This document shows, piece by piece, positions 16,273 to 24,125 of a stretch of 28,646 nucleotides of DNA. Both the position numbers and the translations under genes were made by a program. How positions within the stretch are numbered: the stretch's first letter is position 1; each line of letters starts with the position of its first letter. This DNA is from a virus. The stretch lies in the IMG/VR virus record IMGVR_UViG_3300010883_021039, positions 1-28,646 of that record. One strand, written 5' to 3'. The notes under the pieces are model-generated. The model was not told the DNA's origin and ran no database searches. It was given only the letters and a program-made list of their open reading frames with translations.

Positions 16273-17394
16273 ATGGGGCAACCTAAAAAAATAGCTCTTT
16301 GCTGCATTGTTAGAGACGAAGAAAAGGTCATAGGAAGACTACTAAAGTCCGTTGCTCCCCTAATTGACTTCGCTGTTATAGTCGATACTGGCTCCATAGA
16401 TAATACAGAAAAGGTAGCGATAAAAGCCCTAGAAGAGATTAATGTACCGTACGAATTTTCGCATGAAGAATGGAGAGACTTTTCTTACAATAGAAATATC
16501 GCGCTAGAAAAGCTTAGAAGCTATAGAGATATAGATTACTGCTTCACAATTGACGCTGACGAGGTTCTTTCTATAAAAACAGAGTTTGACTCGGAGAGCT
16601 TTAAAGAGTCGCTTACAAAGGACCTGTATCATGTAGAAACTCTTTTTAAAGATACTCTGTATAGCAGGACCTTGCTATTCAGTAACAAGAAAAAATTCTA
16701 CTACAAAGGAGTACTACATGAATTTGTAAGCTGTGACGAGAAGTTCTCCAAAGGAAAAGCTCGCGGAATAAAAGTCATAGTAAATACGGACGGGAAGAGG
16801 AGTATGGATGAAAATAAATTCGAAAAAGACTCTAAACTGCTAGAAGAGACGCTCAAAAAAGAAAAGGACCCCCACATGGTTTCTAGATACACATTTTATC
16901 TAGCTCAATCATATAGAGATTGCGGTAATCTGGTCAAAGCTATAGAGAGCTATAAAAAAAGAACAACTCTAGGATTCTTTGAGCAGGAAATTTTTGAGTC
17001 TTTATATAACATAACGAAAGCTAAGGCAAAACTAAATTACCCAATCGAGGAGGTCGTTGACGCTGGCCTTAAAGCCTACTCTTTTAAGCCCGAAAGAATA
17101 GAGCCTATGCATGAAATAGTTAAATACTGTAGGCTAAGGGAGCAGTTTAATTTGGGGTATTTTTTGGGGAAAGAATATATTGACTTCTCTCATCCAGAAG
17201 AGGCTCTATTTAAAATACACTGGGTCTATGATTGGGGTTTTTGGGACGAAGTCGCCGTTTGCGCTTTCTATTCCGACAAAAAAAGTTACGCAATCGACTT
17301 ATGGAAGAGGGCCCTGAACAATAAAATCAAGATGCCTGACGCTGAGATAGATCGAATCAACAAAAATATAGATTGCGCTATTAAAAACGAGTAG
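16273..17394 (+). CDS. GT2 glycosyltransferase with C-terminal TPR-like region
   Basis: 373 aa. The N-terminal GT-A domain has 'IALCCIVRDEEKVIGRLLKS' (7-26), 'VIVDTGSIDNTE' (35-46) and a metal-binding 'IDADEV' (93-98). This is the SunS/GT2 pattern found in enzymes that put sugars on peptides and in several viral transferases. From about residue 205 the sequence turns into helical repeats ('MVSRYTFYLAQSYRDCGNLVKAIESYKKR', split) resembling TPRs, which often bind the protein acceptor. It is convergent with phoH, one base apart, and transcribed against the sugar operon. It could glycosylate a phage or host protein with sugars made by that operon. The enzyme class is secure; the acceptor is inferred. 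Confidence 0.85.
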   Translation: MGQPKKIALCCIVRDEEKVIGRLLKSVAPLIDFAVIVDTGSIDNTEKVAIKALEEINVPYEFSHEEWRDFSYNRNIALEKLRSYRDIDYCFTIDADEVLSIKTEFDSESFKESLTKDLYHVETLFKDTLYSRTLLFSNKKKFYYKGVLHEFVSCDEKFSKGKARGIKVIVNTDGKRSMDENKFEKDSKLLEETLKKEKDPHMVSRYTFYLAQSYRDCGNLVKAIESYKKRTTLGFFEQEIFESLYNITKAKAKLNYPIEEVVDAGLKAYSFKPERIEPMHEIVKYCRLREQFNLGYFLGKEYIDFSHPEEALFKIHWVYDWGFWDEVAVCAFYSDKKSYAIDLWKRALNNKIKMPDAEIDRINKNIDCAIKNE

Positions 17395-17395
17395 T

Positions 17396-18172
17396 CTACT
17401 TTACATTTTTTAATTTTTTAGTTAAGAACTTGACTAGCTCAGAACGCATAATGTCGTCTTCATCAAACTCGAAAACCCTAATTCCCATTTCCTTACTTTC
17501 GTCATTCGAGAAAACTTTAGTTATTTTTTCAAACGCGTGAGCCTTGTCCTCATGTTTCAAATCGGTCTGCATAGGGTCCGCTAAAACGAAACATCTACTT
17601 CCCTCCCCCATTCGAGTTAGCACGGTTATGATTTCTTTTGTAGTTGAGTTTTGGGCCTCATCTAAGATTATGCATTTTGCAGCCCAATTCATACCTCTCG
17701 CAAAGTTGACGGGGAACATGGATATTCTTCCCTCCTCTTCTAATTTCGAGATACGATTATTTACAAGCAACTCTTCAAGCTTATCCAAGAAGGGTAAATT
17801 AAAGAATCTTAGTTTCTCCTCCGCGCTGCCTGGAAGATACCCCAAACTTTTATCCGAGCTTTCCACTGCTGATCTAAGATACATTATATCGGAGATAGCC
17901 TTCATGTTCAAGAGTTGAAGTCCGCAATAGACAGAGAGTATTGTCTTGGCGGTTCCCGCTGGGCCGTTGACGAAAACAACTTTCGTTTTCCGGTCTAGAG
18001 CTATCTTAAAGAATTCCTTTTGTTTATCAGTCCAATTAAGTTGATTTATTTTTATCTGCCTTTTAATCGGATTGGGGTTTTCGAAAGGCGATTCAAGGGA
18101 GTCTTGGATTTCTCGAAGGGTTTCTTCTTTTATTTCGGCTCTTGATTCAGCCTTTCCATGCGTTTTGCCCAT
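17396..18172 (-). CDS. phoH: PhoH-like ATPase
   Basis: 258 aa. Walker A GPAGTAKT (70-77), 'MYLRSAVESSDKSLGYLPGSAEEK' (97-120, the RPxVxxGxxxGFLPG equivalent), Walker B 'CIILDEAQN' (167-175) and 'VLADPMQTDL' mark the PhoH family (cytoplasmic P-loop NTPase, RNA- or nucleotide-linked function unsettled). PhoH genes are frequent in marine phages. The N-terminus MGKTHGKAES shares THGKAES with the small protein at 1622-2023. The gene lies 19 bp downstream of rmlB and is probably the last gene of the sugar operon. Confidence 0.9.
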   Translation of the reverse strand: MGKTHGKAESRAEIKEETLREIQDSLESPFENPNPIKRQIKINQLNWTDKQKEFFKIALDRKTKVVFVNGPAGTAKTILSVYCGLQLLNMKAISDIMYLRSAVESSDKSLGYLPGSAEEKLRFFNLPFLDKLEELLVNNRISKLEEEGRISMFPVNFARGMNWAAKCIILDEAQNSTTKEIITVLTRMGEGSRCFVLADPMQTDLKHEDKAHAFEKITKVFSNDESKEMGIRVFEFDEDDIMRSELVKFLTKKLKNVK

Positions 18173-18191
18173 TACTGTTAATACACCGGAA

Positions 18192-19145
18192 CTAAGGCTT
18201 GCTATATTTTTTTTTGTAAAAAGTAACGGTTTTCTCCAATCCGCTCAAAAAGGTATAATTGGCCCCCCACCGAAGCTCTTGTTTGATTTTAGACGCGTCA
18301 ATCGCGTACCTAAAGTCGTGACCCGCTCTATCTTTTACGAAATTTATGGATTCATGGGCTCGTTTACCCATTATAGCGCATATGCAAGATATTACTTGAA
18401 GATTTGACCTTTCGTTGCTTGACCCCACAAGGTACGTTTCGCCAATTTTCCCGTTGACCAAAATCGACCAAATCGCGTCACAGTGATCGTCTACATAAAT
18501 CCAATCTCTTATGTTTTCTCCGCCACCATAAACGGGGACCAAATCTTCGTTAACCAAGTTCCTTATAATAGTGGGGATCAACTTCTCGTCATGCTGGTTT
18601 GGTCCGTAGTTGTTGCTACAATTAGAAATGGTAGCTCTTACCCCATGAGTATGCACATACGACCTTACCAAGAAATCAGAGGCAGCTTTGGTTGCTGAGT
18701 ATGGATTCTTTGGGTCATAACGCGAGTCTTCAGTAAATTTTTCGTCGCCCAAAACTTCTCCATATACTTCGTCAGTAGAAATATGATGCAGCCTAATGCC
18801 CCTATCCTTACAAGTCTCTAAGATAGAATGGGTGGCGACGATGTTGGACTCGACGAAAACCCTCGACCCTTTAATTGAGTTGTCTACGTGAGTCTCTGCT
18901 GCAAAATGGACGACGTCGGTAATATCTTTATTTTTGCATGTTTCCCAAAGTCTACCGTAATCAGACAAACAAAAATTCTCATGAGAATATATTGGGCTTT
19001 CTTCAAACTCTTCAGTATTGTCTGGACTAGCAGCGTAGGTCATTTTGTCCACGTTAACCAAACTTTCTACTCTAGGACTCCTCAAGGCTAGCTTTATAAA
19101 ATTCGACCCTATAAAACCGCAACCGCCTGTCACCAATAAGTTCAT
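18192..19145 (-). CDS. rmlB: dTDP-glucose 4,6-dehydratase
   Basis: 317 aa extended SDR. It converts dTDP-glucose to dTDP-4-keto-6-deoxyglucose using bound NAD. The Rossmann motif is TGGCGFIGSN (6-15). The catalytic Thr-Asp-Glu lies in 'HISTDEVYGE' (Thr124, Asp125, Glu126), and YSATK carries Tyr149 and Lys153. 'NCSNNYGPNQHDEKLIPT' and 'YGGGENIRDWIYVDDHCDA' are standard RmlB segments. The protein is slightly shorter than typical RmlB (about 340-360). The 4-keto product is the branch point for the epimerase/reductase and the aminotransferase encoded upstream in the same operon. A 34-bp gap separates it from the GT2 gene. Confidence 0.93.
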   Translation of the reverse strand: MNLLVTGGCGFIGSNFIKLALRSPRVESLVNVDKMTYAASPDNTEEFEESPIYSHENFCLSDYGRLWETCKNKDITDVVHFAAETHVDNSIKGSRVFVESNIVATHSILETCKDRGIRLHHISTDEVYGEVLGDEKFTEDSRYDPKNPYSATKAASDFLVRSYVHTHGVRATISNCSNNYGPNQHDEKLIPTIIRNLVNEDLVPVYGGGENIRDWIYVDDHCDAIWSILVNGKIGETYLVGSSNERSNLQVISCICAIMGKRAHESINFVKDRAGHDFRYAIDASKIKQELRWGANYTFLSGLEKTVTFYKKKYSKP

Positions 19146-19179
19146 TTTATATATTAGTCTTTTCCGCCAAAAAGATCAA

Positions 19180-19980
19180 TTAAATATCCGTTGGAACATA
19201 TCTAGCGTCTTGGCTATCCCATTGTATGTTCCCTAGTTGTCCCTTCCAGAAAGCTTTGTATTGGCCGATAATTCCATTAAATTGACAATTGCCCCATTTA
19301 CGATCCATTATCAGATACAAATCGGCGTCTAAATTTGCCGTCTTAGGATAGTTAAATAATATCTCCTCCTCGATAGCCTTAGCTCTTCTCCAAGAGACCA
19401 TAGAAGAATCACAACAGTTATAGAGATGAGTGTTTTCGGGCCGACAATTTAACGAATTGTCTGGAGTATGATTAAATTTTTCATAGCTTAGGCCACTATT
19501 GCCCTCCGCCCATTCTCCTTGAGAAAGCTCTGACTTACCTCCCTCAATGGGGTTATATACAATAAGCCTACAGTAAGAATGATTAGCTCCTAGGTTATTT
19601 GTAAAAAAAGCATTTAAATCCGAAAGATAATTTCTAGTTACTCCATCATCGTCACAAAGCATTATGCATACATCTGCATTAGATGAGGACATCGCCTCGT
19701 TAGCAAACTTACCTATAACCGCGTCCCCCCTCTCTTTTTTTTCTTCAAGAGTGTCTCCGGTTTTAAATATCTTTACGTTGGCTTTTTTGCTTGAAAGCTC
19801 GGGGTTGTCCGAATAAAATTTCTCTAGAATTTCATCTGAGTTTTGTTCGCTACTATCGTCAATGATGGATAACTCCCAATTATCATAGTTGGATTCAAAA
19901 ACAGTCTTTAAGGCCATTCGGCTTACTAGGACTGGTCTATCGTAGTAAAAAAGAATGATTTGTATCTTTAAATTTTTCAT
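19180..19980 (-). CDS. GT2-type glycosyltransferase
   Basis: 266 aa GT-A fold. 'KIQIILFYYDRP' opens the fold, with 'WELSIIDDSSEQNSDE' (35-50) for nucleotide binding and 'VCIMLCDDDGVTRNYL' (104-119) holding the metal-binding DDD at 110-112. 'SSMVSWRRAKAIEE' and 'DADLYLIMDRKW' fit the acceptor half. There is no membrane segment, so it is a soluble cytoplasmic transferase. It lies 6 bp after the SDR gene within the operon and probably adds one of the pathway's deoxysugars. Donor and acceptor are unknown. Confidence 0.84.
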   Translation of the reverse strand: MKNLKIQIILFYYDRPVLVSRMALKTVFESNYDNWELSIIDDSSEQNSDEILEKFYSDNPELSSKKANVKIFKTGDTLEEKKERGDAVIGKFANEAMSSSNADVCIMLCDDDGVTRNYLSDLNAFFTNNLGANHSYCRLIVYNPIEGGKSELSQGEWAEGNSGLSYEKFNHTPDNSLNCRPENTHLYNCCDSSMVSWRRAKAIEEEILFNYPKTANLDADLYLIMDRKWGNCQFNGIIGQYKAFWKGQLGNIQWDSQDARYVPTDI

Positions 19981-19986
19981 ATTTTT

Positions 19987-20709
19987 TTAAACCGTCCCGC
20001 TGTCAACATAAATATTTTGCCCAGTAATAGTCAAGGACTCGTCAGAGCATAAGAAAAACGCAGTACTGCTCACGGACTTCATACTAGTCTCTTTGCCAAG
20101 ACAAGTTCGTTTATAAATTTTATTTTTTTGCTCTTCGGTAAGAGTTTGACTCATGTCTGTTTCCATAAACCCTGGCACAACGCAGTTAAATCTTATCCCC
20201 TTGGGTCCCCATTCTCTAGCTAGGTTCTTCGAGTGAGCCTCTAGGGCTCCTTTAGTGCTAGCGTACATAGAGAGTCCCTTGTATCCCGTTAGAGAGCTGA
20301 CCGAAGATATAAAAACAAAGCTGCCTTTAACTTGATTGTACAACATATTCCTTATTAAATGCCTGTTAATCATTATGGGAGAAAGGACATTGACTTTATA
20401 CATTTTCTCCAAAGTGGAGTAATTGACGTTTGTGACAATGTCGTCATACGCTATCGCTGCATTATGCACGACTGCATGTATGGGAGTTTTATTGGGAATG
20501 AAGGACTTAAAGAGCCCCTCTTTCAAATCTTCTACTTCGGATAGGTCAAAGCATTTATGCTGGAAACGGGAAGAGATTATTTTTAGATTCCGAACGCTCT
20601 CAGTCTCCGAGCGAGAAACGGTAAATACTCGCCAACCTTCACTTAAGAATTTATTGACTAGACTTAGCCCAAGCCCCCTAGAGCCACCAGTTATAAAAAC
20701 GTTTTTCAT
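19987..20709 (-). CDS. SDR, FabG-like 3-oxoacyl-ACP reductase
   Basis: 240 aa classical SDR. Cofactor motif TGGSRGLG (7-14), NAA at 83-85, catalytic Ser near 136-139, Tyr149 and Lys153 (YASTK), and a typical ending 'ITGQNIYVDSGTV'. All catalytic residues are present and length is typical. The start overlaps the stop of the ligase gene by ATGA, so the two are translationally coupled. With an ACP and an acyl-activating ligase adjacent, reduction of a 3-oxoacyl-ACP to 3-hydroxyacyl-ACP is the best guess. Reduction of a keto-sugar cannot be excluded. Confidence 0.85.
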   Translation of the reverse strand: MKNVFITGGSRGLGLSLVNKFLSEGWRVFTVSRSETESVRNLKIISSRFQHKCFDLSEVEDLKEGLFKSFIPNKTPIHAVVHNAAIAYDDIVTNVNYSTLEKMYKVNVLSPIMINRHLIRNMLYNQVKGSFVFISSVSSLTGYKGLSMYASTKGALEAHSKNLAREWGPKGIRFNCVVPGFMETDMSQTLTEEQKNKIYKRTCLGKETSMKSVSSTAFFLCSDESLTITGQNIYVDSGTV

Positions 20710-21785
20710 ACGATAGTCTTAAGATTGTCAGAGATTTTTAATTTTTCAATAAAATTTATTATCCTTGGCGTCTGGTAGCTTTCCAGCTTCTCGTTCTTAA
20801 AATGCTGTTTAACTTCTTTTTCGGTAATCGACAGGTCTTCTTTTATAATGTCGCATACTAATACGTTTCCTAATAAAGAACTAGTTTTTTCATAAACTAT
20901 CGCGTCTCTTATTCTTTCGCTACCCTTAAGAAGGTTTTCTATTTCCGTAGGGTTGACGTCGTTTCCGGCAATATTAATTATATTTTTTCTCCTTCCGACA
21001 AAGCGAAAATTGCTCTCGCCAACTAGTTCTACTGAATCCCCTGTGTCGCACCACTCCCCAGACCTGTCTTTCACATAGAGAACGTCGTCAACGACCTTAC
21101 ATTTTTGACTGAGGGTAAAAACGTCACTGCTAGAGTACAAGACTGACCCCGCCTCCGTTAGCGCGTAAATGTTCGTGATTTTAGCATTAGGAAACATTTG
21201 CTTTACGAGTCTGAAAGTCCGCGAGTCGGCCCTTTCCCCTCCTACCGTAGCCCTAACGACGCTTCTGTAAGATTCCTCAAAGGGGGATAGAAGCTTGTAG
21301 AACGTGGGTGTACTGGAGATATGCGTGACTTCGAATTTTTTTATAGCGTTCAATATGTATTCGCGATTTCCCTTGTACGCATAAATGATGGTGTCACCGT
21401 TTATCAATGCTTGAAGAAGAACTTGGATTCCACCCATGTGAAATGGATTGTACGTATAAAGCCAAGTATTATCTTTCGTAGCTTTTTTGGTGTCTGCAAG
21501 CAGATCAGATATTTTATGCTTTACGGTTTTCCTTTCGCCCGTGGTTCCAGACGTTTGGAGGAAAATGGTGGATTCGGATTCGGATATCCTTTTCAATAAC
21601 TCCTCTTTGGAGGATATTGTACTTCCAATAAGCTTGCTGTCTCCCCTGTAAGAGGCTAAATTAATCTCCTTACCATTCACTATATCTCTAGTAAAAGAAC
21701 ATAGTAGATGAGGATTGACTCCATGATTCAAATCTGAGATTAAGGAATCATAGGAAATTTTCAGACTTTCATCTATTAAAAACAT
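20706..21785 (-). CDS. Adenylate-forming acyl ligase (ANL superfamily), short form
   Basis: 359 aa. The P-loop is 'LQTSGTTGERKTVKH' (76-90). 'TNIYALTEAGSVLYSS' is the A5 motif, 'WCDTGDSVELV' A7 and 'FRFVGRRKNIINIAGNDVNPTEIE' A8, and a terminal Lys in 'KISDNLKTIV' fits the A10 lysine. The enzyme should form an acyl-adenylate from a free acid and pass the acyl group to a thiol, here probably the adjacent ACP. It is shorter than the usual 500 or more residues because the N-terminal subdomain before the P-loop is only about 75 residues, as in other stand-alone ACP-loading ligases. It abuts acpS upstream and overlaps the SDR gene. The acid substrate is unknown. Confidence 0.87.
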   Translation of the reverse strand: MFLIDESLKISYDSLISDLNHGVNPHLLCSFTRDIVNGKEINLASYRGDSKLIGSTISSKEELLKRISESESTIFLQTSGTTGERKTVKHKISDLLADTKKATKDNTWLYTYNPFHMGGIQVLLQALINGDTIIYAYKGNREYILNAIKKFEVTHISSTPTFYKLLSPFEESYRSVVRATVGGERADSRTFRLVKQMFPNAKITNIYALTEAGSVLYSSSDVFTLSQKCKVVDDVLYVKDRSGEWCDTGDSVELVGESNFRFVGRRKNIINIAGNDVNPTEIENLLKGSERIRDAIVYEKTSSLLGNVLVCDIIKEDLSITEKEVKQHFKNEKLESYQTPRIINFIEKLKISDNLKTIV

Positions 21786-22172
21786 TTATTTTAATTCAAT
21801 GACAGATACCGCTGTGGCGTAATCAGTACAGTGAGATAATGAAACGTGGCATGTATACTTGTCCATTTTGTCTGCGGTTTCACCCCTAAAAAAAACAATG
21901 GGCTTGCCTTGTTCGTCATTAGACACATCAATATCTTTCCAAGCGAGGTTTCCTGGTATTTTCGCGGACCATAGCTGGACACCAAGAGCTTTGGCTATCG
22001 CTTCTTTCGCTGCGAATCTTACAGCGTAATGCTCGGAAGAGTTATCATATTTTTCGCAATATTCCTTTTCTCTATCTGTAAAAATTTTGTTTAGAAATTT
22101 GTCGCCATGTTCTCGCTTTATATTCTCTATGCGAGATATCTTTATTATATCTGTGCCGATTCCTGCGATCAT
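21786..22172 (-). CDS. acpS: Holo-[acyl-carrier-protein] synthase
   Basis: 128 aa. 'IGTDIIKISRIE' (5-16, with the Mg-binding Asp8) and 'RFAAKEAIAKALG' (52-64, with Glu57) are the two AcpS signatures. 'HVSLSHCTDYATAVSVIE' closes the fold. The enzyme transfers 4'-phosphopantetheine from CoA to a Ser of ACP. Length matches bacterial AcpS. It abuts both the ACP gene and the ligase gene, so it probably activates the phage's own carrier protein. Finding it in a phage is uncommon. Confidence 0.92.
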   Translation of the reverse strand: MIAGIGTDIIKISRIENIKREHGDKFLNKIFTDREKEYCEKYDNSSEHYAVRFAAKEAIAKALGVQLWSAKIPGNLAWKDIDVSNDEQGKPIVFFRGETADKMDKYTCHVSLSHCTDYATAVSVIELK

Positions 22173-22415
22173 TTAAGTTAGTCTGTTTATTATTTCGCTT
22201 ACTGTCTCGGGTATACTGTCCTCAAAAACATCTAGGTCAAATCTCGTTTCAATTCTAACTGCTAGCTCTGCTAAGGCTAGGGAGTCTAATCCCAAATCTT
22301 GCCTGAGGTTAGATTCGTTGTTAATTATAATTTCGGACGTCCGAACCACGTCTTGATTACTGACCGTAGTTTTGACTATCTCACGAACGGCTTTTTCAAT
22401 TTCATCTTTGTTCAT
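22173..22415 (-). CDS. Acyl carrier protein
   Basis: 80 aa, helical, acidic. 'DLGLDSLALAELAVRIE' (40-56) holds the phosphopantetheine Ser45 in the DSL motif, and 'FDLDVFEDSIPETVSEI' forms the usual third and fourth helices. It overlaps the stop of the acyltransferase gene by ATGA and abuts acpS, so it is a dedicated carrier between the ligase, the SDR and the acyltransferase. It differs from housekeeping ACP in the segment before the Ser, so it is likely a specialised pathway copy. Confidence 0.93.
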   Translation of the reverse strand: MNKDEIEKAVREIVKTTVSNQDVVRTSEIIINNESNLRQDLGLDSLALAELAVRIETRFDLDVFEDSIPETVSEIINRLT

Positions 22416-22996
22416 TTTCGCAATGTCGATTTGATGGACGCCATGATTTTTAATAAATGTTTTTTTCTGTGTTTGATCCTCTTTGCTGGACTACCGAAAT
22501 AAACGCCCCATTCTTCTAAATCTCTAGTGACTAGAGACATAGCTCCCACAGAACACCCTCGCCCGATATTAGAACCAGGCAGTATTGCTGTTCCCGTACC
22601 GATTATTACGTGCTCCCCTAAAGTAACTAATTCGGGACACAGTTTTCTAAATTCTTGAGGTACTGTCGGGTTTGTTAAATGTTCGCCCGTATAATCATCA
22701 GAAGAAGAATAGATCGTGACTCCCGCTGCTAGACCACAATAATTTTCCACGACAATTCCTCCTGAGCAAGAGAAGTAGCATCTTGCGCTGACATGAATGT
22801 AGTTTCCTAGTTTTAGGAATCCGCTAGCAGCAATGATATAAACTCCGCCATCTATTTGTACGTTATCACCAATAGAAATGTTTTCAGGCCCAATGATCGT
22901 ACAATTCTTAGCGATTTTGACATTTTCTCCCACTGCCTTGAATCCAAATTCAAGTAGCTCTTCAGAAAAATAATATCCATTTTCAAATACATTCAT
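22412..22996 (-). CDS. Hexapeptide-repeat acyltransferase
   Basis: 194 aa left-handed beta-helix protein. Imperfect hexapeptides run from about 22 to 165 ('ENVKIAKNCTIIGPENISIG', then 'VVENYCGLAAGVTIYSSSDDY' split, 'GEHVIIGTGTAILPGSNIG' and 'GCSVGAMSLVTRDLE'). The 'SSDDYTGEHLTNPTVP' loop and 'WGVYFGSPAKRIK' end are standard in sugar acyltransferases of O-antigen clusters. It lies between the sugar aminotransferase gene and the ACP gene. N-acylation of the 4-amino sugar with an ACP-bound acyl group is therefore the best reading. O-acetylation is the alternative. Confidence 0.88.
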   Translation of the reverse strand: MNVFENGYYFSEELLEFGFKAVGENVKIAKNCTIIGPENISIGDNVQIDGGVYIIAASGFLKLGNYIHVSARCYFSCSGGIVVENYCGLAAGVTIYSSSDDYTGEHLTNPTVPQEFRKLCPELVTLGEHVIIGTGTAILPGSNIGRGCSVGAMSLVTRDLEEWGVYFGSPAKRIKHRKKHLLKIMASIKSTLRK

Positions 22997-23003
22997 GATC
23001 GTG

Positions 23004-24125
23004 CTACCACCCCTTCTTAATCGAGTCTACTATATGCGCTCTTTCTTCATGAGTGATCCACCAACCCACAGGTATAGAGATCAGCCTTGTCGTTATTTTG
23101 TCCAAAGCCGGAAGATGACTTTTGAACTCTTTCACACAAGAATGTATATCGTTTCTCTCATGGACTTGACTAACCATAATACCGCACTCTTTCATATGCA
23201 TCATGAAGTCGTCTTTTCTATCGACCAAAAGGCTATAAATCCAAAAGCAGGACTCCGACCCCTCGCTTCTTTTCGCTAGCTCTACTCCGTCAACGTTTAG
23301 AAGTTCGTTATCGTAGAAACTGGCATTATCCTTGTGAAGAGCGATGTTCGTGTCTACCTCTTTAAGATTCTCGATTCCTATTGCAGCAGCTATATCATTC
23401 ATATGGAACTTGTATCCCCATTCAGAAATATCGGCCTCGCACCTAAAGTCTTTCTTGTTATTGTCTCTGTCAATACCGTACCACCTTAGCAACTTGGCTC
23501 TTCTGTGGTATTCGTTGTCAGGACTGACCAGCATCCCTCCATCGCCAGTAGTTAGGTGCTTAATGGCTTGAAAACTAAACGTACAGAAGTTTCCATGACT
23601 TCCGATACGCTTTCCCTTATACGAACTACCTATAGCGTGAGCGCAATCCTCGATGACGATAGGCTTAAATCCATACAAAGACTTTGTCTTGTCAATTATT
23701 TTTTTGACTCGATCCAAATCTACAGGATAACCGCCCCAATGAACTAGGAAGATTACTTTAGTCGAGCGGGTAATTTTTCTTTCCAAATCGTCTAGGTCCA
23801 TGTTGAAGTTGCTAGGGTCAACATCCACCCACTTGATTTTTAGATTATTAGCTAGGATCGGCCAATTTGTCGCTGTACATGTAAGGGGCGTAGCCAAAAC
23901 CTCGTCCCCATCATTTACTCCGTGTTTCTTCACTAACCGTAAAGCTAGATGTTCCGCCGAGGTCGCAGCATTGGTAGTAGCTACATAGTCGCTCTCCACA
24001 TATTCTTTCAATAATTCTTCGAAGGCTTCGACCACAGGGCCTTGGCCAATAAATCCGCTGTCCAAGACCTTACTGACGGCCTTGTTAGCTGCCTCCGCCA
24101 TAAATACTTTAAATAAGGGTATCAC
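23004..24125 (-). CDS. DegT/DnrJ/EryC1-family sugar aminotransferase
   Basis: 373 aa from GTG 24125, which overlaps the upstream stop (GTGA) and gives the usual family start MIPLFK; a TTG at 24143 is possible. PLP motifs: 'ATTNAATSAEHLAL' for phosphate binding, 'VIEDCAHAIGSSYKGKRIGS' with the Asp that contacts the pyridine nitrogen, and 'FCTFSFQAIKHLTTGDGGML' with the Schiff-base Lys. The family transaminates keto-sugar nucleotides. With RmlB in the operon the likely substrate is dTDP-4-keto-6-deoxyglucose, giving a 4-amino-4,6-dideoxyhexose (viosamine or thomosamine type). Which epimer is formed cannot be read from sequence. Confidence 0.91.
   Translation of the reverse strand: MIPLFKVFMAEAANKAVSKVLDSGFIGQGPVVEAFEELLKEYVESDYVATTNAATSAEHLALRLVKKHGVNDGDEVLATPLTCTATNWPILANNLKIKWVDVDPSNFNMDLDDLERKITRSTKVIFLVHWGGYPVDLDRVKKIIDKTKSLYGFKPIVIEDCAHAIGSSYKGKRIGSHGNFCTFSFQAIKHLTTGDGGMLVSPDNEYHRRAKLLRWYGIDRDNNKKDFRCEADISEWGYKFHMNDIAAAIGIENLKEVDTNIALHKDNASFYDNELLNVDGVELAKRSEGSESCFWIYSLLVDRKDDFMMHMKECGIMVSQVHERNDIHSCVKEFKSHLPALDKITTRLISIPVGWWITHEERAHIVDSIKKGW

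Noticed and set aside
19987-20709. SDR as a sugar ketoreductase
   Set aside because: Possible, but its overlap with the ligase gene, proximity to the ACP gene and FabG-like motifs favour an acyl-ACP role; kept only as an alternative.
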